Below, in pieces: positions 1-6,461 of a stretch of DNA of 26,100 bases. The stretch comes from Pseudomonadota bacterium (GTDB lineage Bacteria; Chloroflexota; UBA6077; JAJPHF01): the NCBI GenBank assembly GCA_021325365.1, contig JAJPHF010000121.1:1-26100 (forward strand), given 5' to 3'. Every line of letters starts with the position of its first letter. The first letter of the stretch is position 1. The notes beneath the pieces were generated by a model, which saw only the letters and a list, made by a program, of their open reading frames with translations, was not told the DNA's origin and did no database searches. Made by a program: the position numbers and the translations under genes.

Positions 1-288
1 CAGGTGGGCCCGGCGACCAACGTTCGCCCGCCCGTTATCCTGCCGAACCTGCCTGTCCTGCCGCCGCCGCCGCTGGAGTTCATCCCGCCGCCGCCTCCGC
101 CGCTGCTGCCTCCGCCTCCGCCGGCTCCGACGGGCGCGGCCGCTGCTCCGGTGCGCGGGGCCTTCCCCGAGGTCCCCGTGATTCCTGAGGCGGACAGCCT
201 CTTCCTGGTGATCGGTGGTCTGGTCGCTCTTGGTGGCCTCGTGGGCTATCGCCGCCTGCGCCGCCGCCCGGACGACGACATCGCCTAA
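1..288 (+). CDS. C-terminal fragment of a proline-rich secreted protein with a PEP-CTERM-like sorting signal
   Basis: The frame is open at the window edge, so only the last 95 residues are seen. A long proline-rich stretch (runs of five to seven prolines, roughly residues 20-41) is followed by an Ala-rich spacer. The tail has the three-part layout of an exosortase substrate: a short PEP-like motif (IPEADS), one hydrophobic helix (LFLVIGGLVALGGLVGY) and a basic cluster (RRLRRR) just before the stop. The usual box is PEP; here it reads PEA, so this is a variant signal. The exosortase gene lies about 210 bp downstream on the same strand, which supports a substrate-enzyme pair. The proline-rich part is probably a wall- or envelope-spanning stalk, but that is inference. 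The N-terminal function cannot be seen. Confidence 0.7.
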   Translation, partial: QVGPATNVRPPVILPNLPVLPPPPLEFIPPPPPPLLPPPPPAPTGAAAAPVRGAFPEVPVIPEADSLFLVIGGLVALGGLVGYRRLRRRPDDDIA

Positions 289-312
289 ACCAGCGAGGTT
301 CCGTCGCAACAA

Positions 313-354
313 CTGGGGCTACGAGAGCGCCTCCGGGCGCTCTCGTAGCCCCAG
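313..354 (+). terminator. Strong hairpin terminator with a UNCG tetraloop
   Basis: A perfect 19-bp inverted repeat (313-331 with 336-354) encloses the 4-base loop TCCG closed by a C-G pair, which is the very stable UNCG tetraloop class. It lies 25 bp after the stop of the proline-rich gene. No T-run follows, so it may act as a non-canonical terminator or a 3'-end stabiliser. Confidence 0.75.
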
Positions 355-436
355 CGGCGTGTCTGGCGCGCAAACCCGCCGCGTCTTACAGATTCGTTAC
401 GTCTTGTCGTCGCTTTGATCTGCCGCGTGCAATTCG

Positions 437-466
437 TTGTGCGCCGCTGGGGCGACCCGCTAAGAT
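437..466 (+). promoter_or_regulatory. Putative sigma-70-type promoter of the exosortase gene
   Basis: TTGTGC (437-442) and TAAGAT (461-466) are separated by 18 bases, about 33 bases before the exosortase start. A ribosome-binding site, AGAGG, lies at 487-491. The promoter follows the UNCG hairpin, so the exosortase pair is probably its own transcription unit. Confidence 0.4.
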
Positions 467-499
467 AGGAACGATCTCGACCGCGTAGAGGCTGCCAGA

Positions 500-1393
500 A
501 TGAAGCTGATGACTGGCGACCCGCTCAGGAGCCTCAGTAGCTCCTTCCAGCGCCCGTCCCGCAGCACCATGCTCGTGGTGGGGGGCGTCGTCCTCGCGGT
601 GCTCCTCGCGTATCGTGACATCTGGCCCTGGCTCATCAGTGAGTGGCGCTACAACCCGTACTACTCGCACGGCGCGCTGGTGCCCCTGCTGGCGTTGTTC
701 CTGGTGTGGCGCGGGCGCAGCGCACTGCGGCCGCGCGGGACGAGCAACTGGGGCTACCTGCTGATCGCGGTCGGGCTGGCGGTGCTCGTCATCGGGCTGT
801 GGATGTCGGCCTACTGGATCGCCGGCCTCTCGTTGCCGATTGTCATCGGCGGCGTCGTGCTGGCGCTCCTCGGGCCGCAGGTCTTCCGGCAGTGGGCGTT
901 CCCGCTGCTCTTCCTGTTCCTGGCGATCCCGCTGCCGTTCGACGTGTGGGTGGCCCAGTGGCTAGAGACACCCACGGCCACGATCTCCACGTCGCTCGTG
1001 CAGCTGGTGGGGGTGCCGGCCGAGAACAAGGGCTCGCTCATTCAGCTGCCCAACTCGCTGTTCCAGGTGGGCGGGGAGTGCGCGGGCTTGCGGACCTCCA
1101 TCTCGCTGTTTACTCTGGCGCTGTTCGTGGTGATGGTGGGGACGCCGGGCGGCGGGCGCAACAAGGCCGCCCTGCTGTCGTTCATCATCCCGCTCGCGCT
1201 CGTCGCGAACACCGTCCGCGTCGCGGTGCTGATCCTGGTAGCGCACGCGTGGGGCACGGACGCGGCGATGAACTACTACCACGACTACGCGAGCTACGTC
1301 TTCTTCGGCCTGGCCCTGGCGCTGCTCATTGGGATCAGTGGAGTGTTGCGATGCCCTCTCTGGCGAGTGGAGTTCGACCTGCGGCCATCATAG
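500..1393 (+). CDS. Exosortase (EpsH/XrtA-type membrane transpeptidase)
   Basis: This is a 297-residue integral membrane protein with about eight hydrophobic segments. Exosortases cleave PEP-CTERM tails and are thought to attach substrates to the envelope. The family's catalytic residues are visible: Cys194 in ECAGLR, Arg240 in NTVRV and His261 in YYHDYASY, each at the edge of a membrane helix. The N-terminal loop WRYNPYYSHG is also typical. The length matches the short exosortase core with no fused EpsI domain; that domain is instead encoded by the next gene, which starts 43 bases before this one ends. The start is supported by AGAGG eight bases upstream. The PEP-CTERM-like protein just upstream is the obvious candidate substrate. 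The subfamily cannot be settled by eye. Confidence 0.93.
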   Translation: MKLMTGDPLRSLSSSFQRPSRSTMLVVGGVVLAVLLAYRDIWPWLISEWRYNPYYSHGALVPLLALFLVWRGRSALRPRGTSNWGYLLIAVGLAVLVIGLWMSAYWIAGLSLPIVIGGVVLALLGPQVFRQWAFPLLFLFLAIPLPFDVWVAQWLETPTATISTSLVQLVGVPAENKGSLIQLPNSLFQVGGECAGLRTSISLFTLALFVVMVGTPGGGRNKAALLSFIIPLALVANTVRVAVLILVAHAWGTDAAMNYYHDYASYVFFGLALALLIGISGVLRCPLWRVEFDLRPS

Positions 1394-2064
1394 GCCTCCT
1401 GTTGATCGCGGTCCTGGGAACGGCCTGGGTTTCCACCGCGCGCCAGGACAAACAGGACCTGTTGAGCGGGTCGCCGCAGCAGCCCTGGCAGACGGATGAA
1501 GTCGGGGCGGCCCCTCGGTTCCTGATCGACACCGAGGGGTGGATGCGCTCGCCGAACGAGCACGTCGTGGAGACGACCCACGACCTCAGCAACGGGCCGA
1601 ACCTGGCGACCATACCCCTGAATTTGGGCGGCTGGACCGGGCGCGATGCCGAGGTGACGAACCAGGAGACGCTGCCCACGCTGGGGGCCGACAACTTCGT
1701 CTTCCGACAGTACTGGCGCGGCAACGACGTCGTATGGCTGACGACGATCGGGAGCACGAAGGGCCAGAGCTTTCACGCCCCGACGGTCTGCTACGTCGCC
1801 GCGAACTGGAACGTGGAGGACCTCCCGCCGGAGCAGATCCCCGTGGGCAACAGCCATGTCGCTGCTCACGCCATCCGCGCCACGCTGGACAGTGGCGAGA
1901 AGTTCATCGACATGCACTGGTATCTGTGGACCGACGTGCGCCGCGAGTGGCGCCTGGGCGCCACGCTGATGCGGGTCACCATCCCCGTGACCACCACGGA
2001 GCAGGCCGCGCTTCAAGAGGGTGCCGACTTCGCCTCTAACTTCTTCTCGCGCGTGCTCAGCTAG
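1351..2064 (+). CDS. EpsI-like exosortase-associated protein (DUF3485)
   Basis: The frame is open far upstream, but the ATG at 1351 gives a sensible signal-anchor N-terminus (MPSLASGVRPAAIIGLLLIA), so the 237-residue form is chosen. It overlaps the end of exosortase by 43 bases, implying translational coupling. EpsI proteins usually accompany exosortases, often fused to them, and their exact role is unknown. Family marks are LNLGGWTGRD and the motif KGQSFHAPTVCY with His142 and Cys147, followed by a Trp a few residues on, matching the usual H-x-P-x-x-C...W core. The protein is probably anchored in the membrane with its domain outside. A paralogue with the same motifs is encoded at 24336-25295 on the other strand. 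Confidence 0.85.
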   Translation: MPSLASGVRPAAIIGLLLIAVLGTAWVSTARQDKQDLLSGSPQQPWQTDEVGAAPRFLIDTEGWMRSPNEHVVETTHDLSNGPNLATIPLNLGGWTGRDAEVTNQETLPTLGADNFVFRQYWRGNDVVWLTTIGSTKGQSFHAPTVCYVAANWNVEDLPPEQIPVGNSHVAAHAIRATLDSGEKFIDMHWYLWTDVRREWRLGATLMRVTIPVTTTEQAALQEGADFASNFFSRVLS

Positions 2065-2093
2065 CGGTCGAGGGCAAGAAGCACTAGCCGGCG

Positions 2094-2110
2094 GGATGGC
2101 AGCGCCATCC
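2094..2110. terminator. Small hairpin between convergent genes
   Basis: GGATGGC and GCCATCC form a perfect 7-bp stem around AGC, 30 bases after the epsI stop and before the end of the convergent pucR-like gene. There is no T-run, so assignment as a terminator is tentative. Confidence 0.35.
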
Positions 2111-2184
2111 ACCCTGTGCTCTATGCCGCGAGGAGTATAGCGTCGCGTACAATTGCTGGCTACTCCCCTTGTGCGCAAGTGGCT

Positions 2185-3861
2185 CTAGGGTTCGGGGAGC
2201 GCGCGCTGGGCGTCGAGGACCAGGCGCGCGCGCAGCGCCAGCTGCAGGCTGAGCCGCTGTTCGGGGTCGTCGGGATCGCGGCCGAGCAGGGCGCGGATGC
2301 GGCGCAGGCGGTAGAGCACGGTATTGCGGTGCAGGTGCAGGCGGGCGGCCGTTTCAGACGGGCTGTTGCCGGCGGCCACGTAGGCCTCTAGCGTCGGCAC
2401 TAGCTCGGCGCGCTTCTGCCGGTCGTAGGCGGCGAGCGGGCCGAGCATCTCCTCGTAAAACTCGCGGAGGCTCGGCTGCTGCTGCAGCGCCAGTAGCAGC
2501 CGATAGACGCCCAGGTCTTGTAGCCGGGTCAAGCCGCCCGGACCGAACAGCCGCTCTCCCAGGTCCAGCGCCCACACCGCGCCTTCGTACGCCTGGTGGA
2601 TGCCCGCAACGCCGTCGTGCGCCTGTCCCAGTCCCGCGGAGAGGGCGTGGGGGGCGCAGTCCGCGGCTAGCTGCTGGTGCAGGCCGGCCGCCCACGCCGC
2701 CAGATCGCGGGGCTCGCGAAACTGCTCGACGGGCAGCACGACTGCCACTAGTCCCTGCCTGGCCCGGTACGGCACGCCCGTGGCCTCGGCGCCGAGCCGC
2801 CAGGCCAGCAGCTCCTCCAGCCGCCGATCGCCCTGGCCGCCGGCCGCCAGCTCGCCTGCCGGCCGCAGCACCAGCACGTTGTGGGCGCTGCCCAGCCGGT
2901 AGCCGAGGCGCGCGGCGCGGTGGGCCACCACCTGGGGCTCGGGCAAGTCGCCGGTAAGCAGGCTCGCCACAAACTCCCCGCGCGGCTGTTCCTGCGCGTC
3001 CGTGACGGCCGATTGCTTGGCCAGCTCCAGCGCGCAGGCGGCTGTCGCACGCTTGAGCAGGAGCCGGTCGCGCGGGCTGAACCGCTCGGTGGGCGCCACG
3101 AGCGAGAGCAGGCCCGCCAGACCGCTGCCGCCCTGCACCGGGGCGACGAGACGCGCCCAGCCGTGGCCGTCCAGGTCGAACAGGGCGGTCGGCGGGTCCG
3201 TCGCGCTGACGGGCAGCCCTTCCAGCCAGGCGCGGACGCCCGCGGCGTTCGCGCCGTTCAGCAGCTCGTGGGCGTCCCGGTCAGGGGCTGCCCGCCGCGC
3301 GGGGCTGCTGGACGGCCCGGCAGGCCACTCGAGCTGCACCAGGCGCTGGCCGGCATCCTCGAGCGCCACGGCCTTGTCGGTGAGCCGGGCCAGCGCGGAC
3401 ACGACTGCCTTGACGCCGCGCCCATGAATGACCAGGTCAAGCAGCTCGCGGTGCGCGGTCCGTTCGAGTCGCTGGAGATCGGCCTGATACGCCGCGACAC
3501 AGCGGCTGACCTCGCGCTCAACGGTCGCGGCCGCCGTTTCCGGCCGCACCACGAGCCAGGGCACGCGACACTCCCGGAGCACGGCGGCGGCCGCCGCGGG
3601 TGGCGGCTCCCAAAGCACGAGGGCGCAGGGCTCGAAGCGCGCGAGCTGACGGATCACGGCGGCCAACCCCGGCCCCACCGTCGCCGCGCCGCTCTCGGGC
3701 GGCAGCAGCAGTAGCGCGCCCGCGCGCAGCTCTTGCGGGCGCGCGGGGCGCACGCGCACGATCGTGAGCCCGCGGACCTCGCGGCCCGCGGCACTCGCCG
3801 CGCCTTCGAGGCGGGCGCCGCGCAGGGACGGCAGGGTTAGCAGATCGCCGACGGTGACCAA
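2185..3861 (-). CDS. PucR-family transcriptional regulator
   Basis: This 558-residue protein begins like PucR N-terminal domains (VTVGDLLTLPSLRGARLEG) and ends with the PucR C-terminal helix-turn-helix, seen as LHLHRNTVLYRLRRI followed by the conserved LGRDPDDPEQRLSLQLALRA. The middle (about 160-330) resembles a GAF-like sensor, then a GGDEF-like CdaR segment. Members often activate purine, amino-acid or other catabolic genes in response to a small ligand; the ligand here is unknown. The start is a TTG at 3861, the only start that keeps the N-terminal domain whole, with a purine-rich GAGAGAGG just before it. The gene stands alone between convergent epsI and the TusA-desulfurase operon, so no target is obvious. 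Confidence 0.88.
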   Translation of the reverse strand: MVTVGDLLTLPSLRGARLEGAASAAGREVRGLTIVRVRPARPQELRAGALLLLPPESGAATVGPGLAAVIRQLARFEPCALVLWEPPPAAAAAVLRECRVPWLVVRPETAAATVEREVSRCVAAYQADLQRLERTAHRELLDLVIHGRGVKAVVSALARLTDKAVALEDAGQRLVQLEWPAGPSSSPARRAAPDRDAHELLNGANAAGVRAWLEGLPVSATDPPTALFDLDGHGWARLVAPVQGGSGLAGLLSLVAPTERFSPRDRLLLKRATAACALELAKQSAVTDAQEQPRGEFVASLLTGDLPEPQVVAHRAARLGYRLGSAHNVLVLRPAGELAAGGQGDRRLEELLAWRLGAEATGVPYRARQGLVAVVLPVEQFREPRDLAAWAAGLHQQLAADCAPHALSAGLGQAHDGVAGIHQAYEGAVWALDLGERLFGPGGLTRLQDLGVYRLLLALQQQPSLREFYEEMLGPLAAYDRQKRAELVPTLEAYVAAGNSPSETAARLHLHRNTVLYRLRRIRALLGRDPDDPEQRLSLQLALRARLVLDAQRALPEP

Positions 3862-4055
3862 CGGCCTCTCTCACCGCGAACGTGCCGTGCGGGCGGCGCG
3901 GGCTGCCCTGCGGCGCCCGCCGACGGGATGGCGACGCGTCGCGCATTGCCGCGCGCACGGACGACACGCCAGACTTACTGTGCGGCACCGGCGGGCAGTG
4001 CGGCATCGGTGAAAGCGACCAAAGCGGGGCCGCTCGGCTTTGTGTAGCCTGCACG
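3862..4055. other. Intergenic region upstream of the pucR-like gene
   Basis: With the adjoining repeat (4056-4164) this makes a gene-free gap of about 300 bases. It must hold the minus-strand promoter of the pucR-like gene, but I see no clear -10/-35 pair and no coding potential with family resemblance. Confidence 0.4.
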
Positions 4056-4164
4056 ACCTACCCCTCGGCCCCCCTCCCCGCGCGGGAAGGGGGTGCAGAC
4101 CGTTGCCGTCCGGGCCTGCTCCCCCCTTCCTTCGAGGGGCAGAGGGGGGCGGAGGGGGTAGATC
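4056..4164 (+). repeat. MITE-like palindromic repeat, copy 1
   Basis: This is a C-rich then G-rich element of about 109 bp with imperfect terminal inverted repeats, starting ACCTACCCCTC and ending GAGGGGGTAGAT. It contains two internal hairpin-forming arms. It ends exactly at the stop codon of the cysteine desulfurase gene (TGA on the minus strand at 4165-4163). A second copy, inverted relative to this one and of the same length, lies at 16073-16181 inside the Bax1-like gene. The two share CTCCCCCCTTCC and GCGGGAAGGGGG blocks at matching positions. It codes for no protein and would depend on a transposase elsewhere if it is mobile. Confidence 0.65.
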
Positions 4165-5329
4165 AGCCGGGGGTGAGCGGTGAGATCTCGCGCAGGCGCG
4201 CGACCACGCGGGGGATGATCTCTAGCGCCTGCTCGATCTCGGCGTCGGTGTTTTCGATGCCGACGCCGAGTCGCAGGTTGCCGTGCGCCAGCTCCTTCGG
4301 CACGCCCATCGCCCGCAGGACGTGCGAAGGATCGAAGGTGGCCGAGGCGCAGGCCGAGCCGGAGGCCGCGGCGATGCCCTGCACGTCGAGATTCAGGACC
4401 ATCGCCTCGCCGTCGATGTAGCGGAAGCAGAGGGTCGCGAGGTGCGGCAAGCGGCCGGCGGGGTCGGCCGGGCCGACGAGCGCGGCGTCGTCCACCGCGG
4501 CCAGCAGCCCCCTCACCAGGCGGTCGGTGAGCCCCTGGAGGTGCGCTCGGCGCGCGGCCAGGTCGGCGTACGCTAGCTCGAAGGCGCGGGCCATGCCGAC
4601 GATCGCCGCGAGGGGCTCGGTGCCCGCGCGGCGGTTCCGCTCCTGGTTGCCGCCCAGCAGCTGCGCCTGGAGCGGCAGGAGCCGCCGCACGTAGAGGAGG
4701 CCCGCGCCGACCGGCCCGTTCGCCTTGTGGGCTGACAGGGAGAGCAGGTCGACCCCGAGCCGCTGCACGTCGAGGTCGCAGACACCCCCGGCCGCGGCGG
4801 CGTCGGTGAAGATCGGGATGGCGCGGCTCTTGCCCTTTACCAGCCGCACCACCTCGGCCATCGGCTGCAGGGTGCCCACCTCGTTGTTGGCCAGCATCAC
4901 CGCCACGAGGATTGTCTGGTCGTCGAGCGTCTGCTCCAGCGCGGCCAGGTCGACGACACCCTCGCCGTCGACGGGCAGGTAGGTCACGCGGAAGCCCTGG
5001 CGTTCGAGCTGCTGGCAGACGTCGAGGACGGCGCGGTGCTCGACCTGGGTCGTGATGATGTGGTCGCCGCGGCGGCGGTTCGCCTCTGCGGCGCCGCGCA
5101 CTGCCAGGTTGGCGGCCTCGGTGCCGCCGCTCGTGAAGACGATCTCTGCCGGGCGGCAGTTCAGGATGCCCGCCAGCGTCTCGCGCGCGCTCTCGATATC
5201 CTTGCGCGCCTGGCGGGCGGCGCCGTATTGCCCCGAGGCCACGGCAAAGCGGTCCTCGTAGTACGGCCGCATGGCCGCATAGACCTCGGGCAGCAGGGGC
5301 GTCGTCGTGCCATGGTCGAGGAAGATCAT
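4163..5329 (-). CDS. Cysteine desulfurase (IscS/NifS-type, PLP enzyme)
   Basis: This 388-residue class V aminotransferase takes sulfur (or selenium) from cysteine (or selenocysteine) as an enzyme persulfide. The ATG at 5329 gives MIFLDHGTTTPLLPEV, the family's normal N-terminus; the longer open frame upstream only overlaps tusA. Visible marks are TSGGTEAANLA, EHRAVLD, NNEVGTL, Asp176 in FTDAAAAGG, His201-Lys202 in SAHKANGPVG (PLP Schiff base) and the mobile-loop Cys327 in GSACASATFDPSHVLRAMG, the group I (IscS/NifS) loop form. One oddity is that the Gln normally three residues after the PLP Asp (DAVQA) is Ala179 here. It starts two bases after the tusA stop, so the pair is an operon for a sulfur relay from this enzyme to TusA, for tRNA thiolation, cofactors or possibly selenium use. 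Confidence 0.93.
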   Translation of the reverse strand: MIFLDHGTTTPLLPEVYAAMRPYYEDRFAVASGQYGAARQARKDIESARETLAGILNCRPAEIVFTSGGTEAANLAVRGAAEANRRRGDHIITTQVEHRAVLDVCQQLERQGFRVTYLPVDGEGVVDLAALEQTLDDQTILVAVMLANNEVGTLQPMAEVVRLVKGKSRAIPIFTDAAAAGGVCDLDVQRLGVDLLSLSAHKANGPVGAGLLYVRRLLPLQAQLLGGNQERNRRAGTEPLAAIVGMARAFELAYADLAARRAHLQGLTDRLVRGLLAAVDDAALVGPADPAGRLPHLATLCFRYIDGEAMVLNLDVQGIAAASGSACASATFDPSHVLRAMGVPKELAHGNLRLGVGIENTDAEIEQALEIIPRVVARLREISPLTPG

Positions 5330-5331
5330 CG

Positions 5332-5586
5332 TTAGCTCAAGCGCTTGCGGACGTAGTAGACGTCGTGGTCGGCGGCCTGGTGCCAGGCGAGCAGCGCGTG
5401 GCCGCTGCGCCGGATCCAGGTGGCCACGTCCTCGCGAGCGGCCGGATCGTCGGCCAGCAGGGCGATCACCTCGCCGGGCCGCAGGGCGCGCAACGCGCGG
5501 GCCAGGCGCAGCAGCGGCAGGGGGCAGGGCTGGCCCCGCGCGTCGTAAGTCTGGGCGGGCGGCGCCTCCGAGCCCGGTGGGAGCAT
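5332..5586 (-). CDS. TusA-family sulfur carrier protein
   Basis: This 84-residue protein has the TusA/SirA/YedF core: YDARGQPCPLPLLRLARAL with the sulfur-accepting Cys21 in the CPxP motif, then PGEVIALLADDPAAREDV and the closing GHALLAW segment. TusA-type proteins take persulfide sulfur from a cysteine desulfurase and pass it on, for example to the s2U tRNA pathway; YedF-type relatives accompany selenium metabolism. It is the first gene of an operon with the desulfurase just downstream (2-base gap). A ribosome-binding site, GGGGAGAGG, lies a few bases before the ATG. The divergent gene is the TGA-containing phosphatase, so the two units share the 158-bp upstream region. The downstream acceptor is not known. 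Confidence 0.93.
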   Translation of the reverse strand: MLPPGSEAPPAQTYDARGQPCPLPLLRLARALRALRPGEVIALLADDPAAREDVATWIRRSGHALLAWHQAADHDVYYVRKRLS

Positions 5587-5681
5587 GCGGCCTCTCCCCT
5601 GAGGTGGGAATCCGCGTGGCGGGACTAGGTGGCGGCGCCCCCGCGGCCGCCAATCCTGGCGGGGCCGCGCGCCAAAGACCG

Positions 5682-5687
5682 TATACT
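5682..5687 (+). promoter_or_regulatory. Putative -10 element of the phosphatase gene
   Basis: TATACT lies 57 bases before the ATG at 5745. No good -35 hexamer is visible. It falls in the divergent gap between tusA and the phosphatase gene. Confidence 0.35.
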
Positions 5688-5744
5688 ACATCTTACCAGA
5701 GCGTTGGCCCGTGCGGGCCACGCCACGCCCAGGAGACGACCGGC

Positions 5745-6365
5745 ATGGCAACCTACCCGGATGGCGAGGCGCGTCAGTCTCCCCACGTGGAAGCCGGGCC
5801 CGACGCGGCCGAAGCCGACGTGCTCGTCCGGGGACATGCCAGCCCGCTCGACGTGGCTGTGCTCGGCGTGCGGCAGTTCCTCGTCAAGGCGCTGGCGCGC
5901 ATTCGCGAGCTGCGGCCGCGGAACCTGAACCTGAGCTGGGTGACCGACTCCCTGGCCGTCGGCGGGGCGTTCCGGGCCGGCGACGTGCGCCGGCTGCGCG
6001 CCCAGGGCGTGACGGCGGTCCTCGACCTCCGCGAGGAGGCCACCGACGACGCGGCCCTGCTGGCCCGCCACGGCATCGCGTTCCTGCGGCTGCCGACGCC
6101 CGACGCGCATCCACCCTCGCAGCCCGACTTCGACCGCGGCGTCGAGTGGGTGCTCGACCAGCAGTCGGCGGGGCGCAAAGTCTTCGTTCACTGAATGCAC
6201 GGCGCGGGGCGGGGTCCGCTCCTCGGCGCGGCAGTGCTCATCGCGTGCGGGTACACGCCCGCCGATGCCCTGCGCCTGCTGCGCACGCGCCGCTGGCAGG
6301 CCGTCCCCAACGCCCGCCAGCTGGAGGGCTTGCGCCAATACGCGGAGCGGCACCGCCGCCGCTAG
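5745..6365 (+). CDS. Dual-specificity-type CX5R phosphatase with TGA at the catalytic Cys (candidate selenoprotein)
   Basis: ATG 5745 has AGGAG nine bases upstream. The first 149 codons give a DSP/PTP-like domain: NLSWVTDSLAVGGAF, VLDLREE (92-98), candidate general acid Asp120 in LPTPDAHPP, and KVFVH, which leads into the P-loop. Codon 150 (6192-6194) is TGA, exactly where HCxxGxxR phosphatases have their nucleophilic cysteine. The frame then continues without a shift (MHGAGRGPLLGAAVLIACG, with Arg156 completing CX5R) through the family's normal C-terminal helices to TAG at 6363. Codons after the TGA keep the same GC-rich third positions. A hairpin with a GGU loop lies 18 bases after the TGA. 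The usual Ser/Thr after the P-loop Arg is Gly157. It may be a selenoprotein, a recent nonsense pseudogene, or a sequencing error of TGC; the sequence alone cannot decide. Confidence 0.62.
6202..6229 (+). promoter_or_regulatory. Possible bacterial SECIS hairpin
   Basis: Just downstream of the in-frame TGA, a 7-bp stem (6206-6212 with 6216-6222, one G-U pair) carries a GGU loop at 6213-6215. GCGC/GCGC (6202-6205 with 6226-6229) can extend it, with TCG bulged. Eighteen bases separate the TGA from the loop, within the range known for bacterial SECIS. The loop context GCGGGGTCCGC resembles the GCAGGTCTGC of the E. coli fdhF element. GC-rich DNA forms hairpins easily, so this is suggestive only. 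Confidence 0.35.
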
Positions 6366-6419
6366 CGATCCTCCCGCGCGCCGGCTCCGCTGCCGCGTGC
6401 TGCCCTGCCGTCCGTCCGC

Positions 6420-6425
6420 TAGAAT
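6420..6425 (+). promoter_or_regulatory. Putative -10 element (TAGAAT) of the decarboxylase-like gene
   Basis: TAGAAT lies 36 bases before the ATG at 6462, in the context GCTAGAAT. The same GCTAGAAT box precedes the genes at 8610 and 23705. No -35 is recognisable. Confidence 0.4.
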
Positions 6426-6461
6426 GCCCTGGCTCGCGTAGCATCGAGAGGAGAGCGGGGC

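Noticed and set aside
5330..5653. N-terminal extension of the cysteine desulfurase
   Set aside because: The extension lies over tusA in another frame; the ATG at 5329 gives the family's normal N-terminus.
6195..6365. Separate small gene starting at the ATG right after the TGA
   Set aside because: Its product is just the second half of the phosphatase P-loop and its C-terminal helices, and there is no ribosome-binding site for it, so it belongs to the upstream frame.
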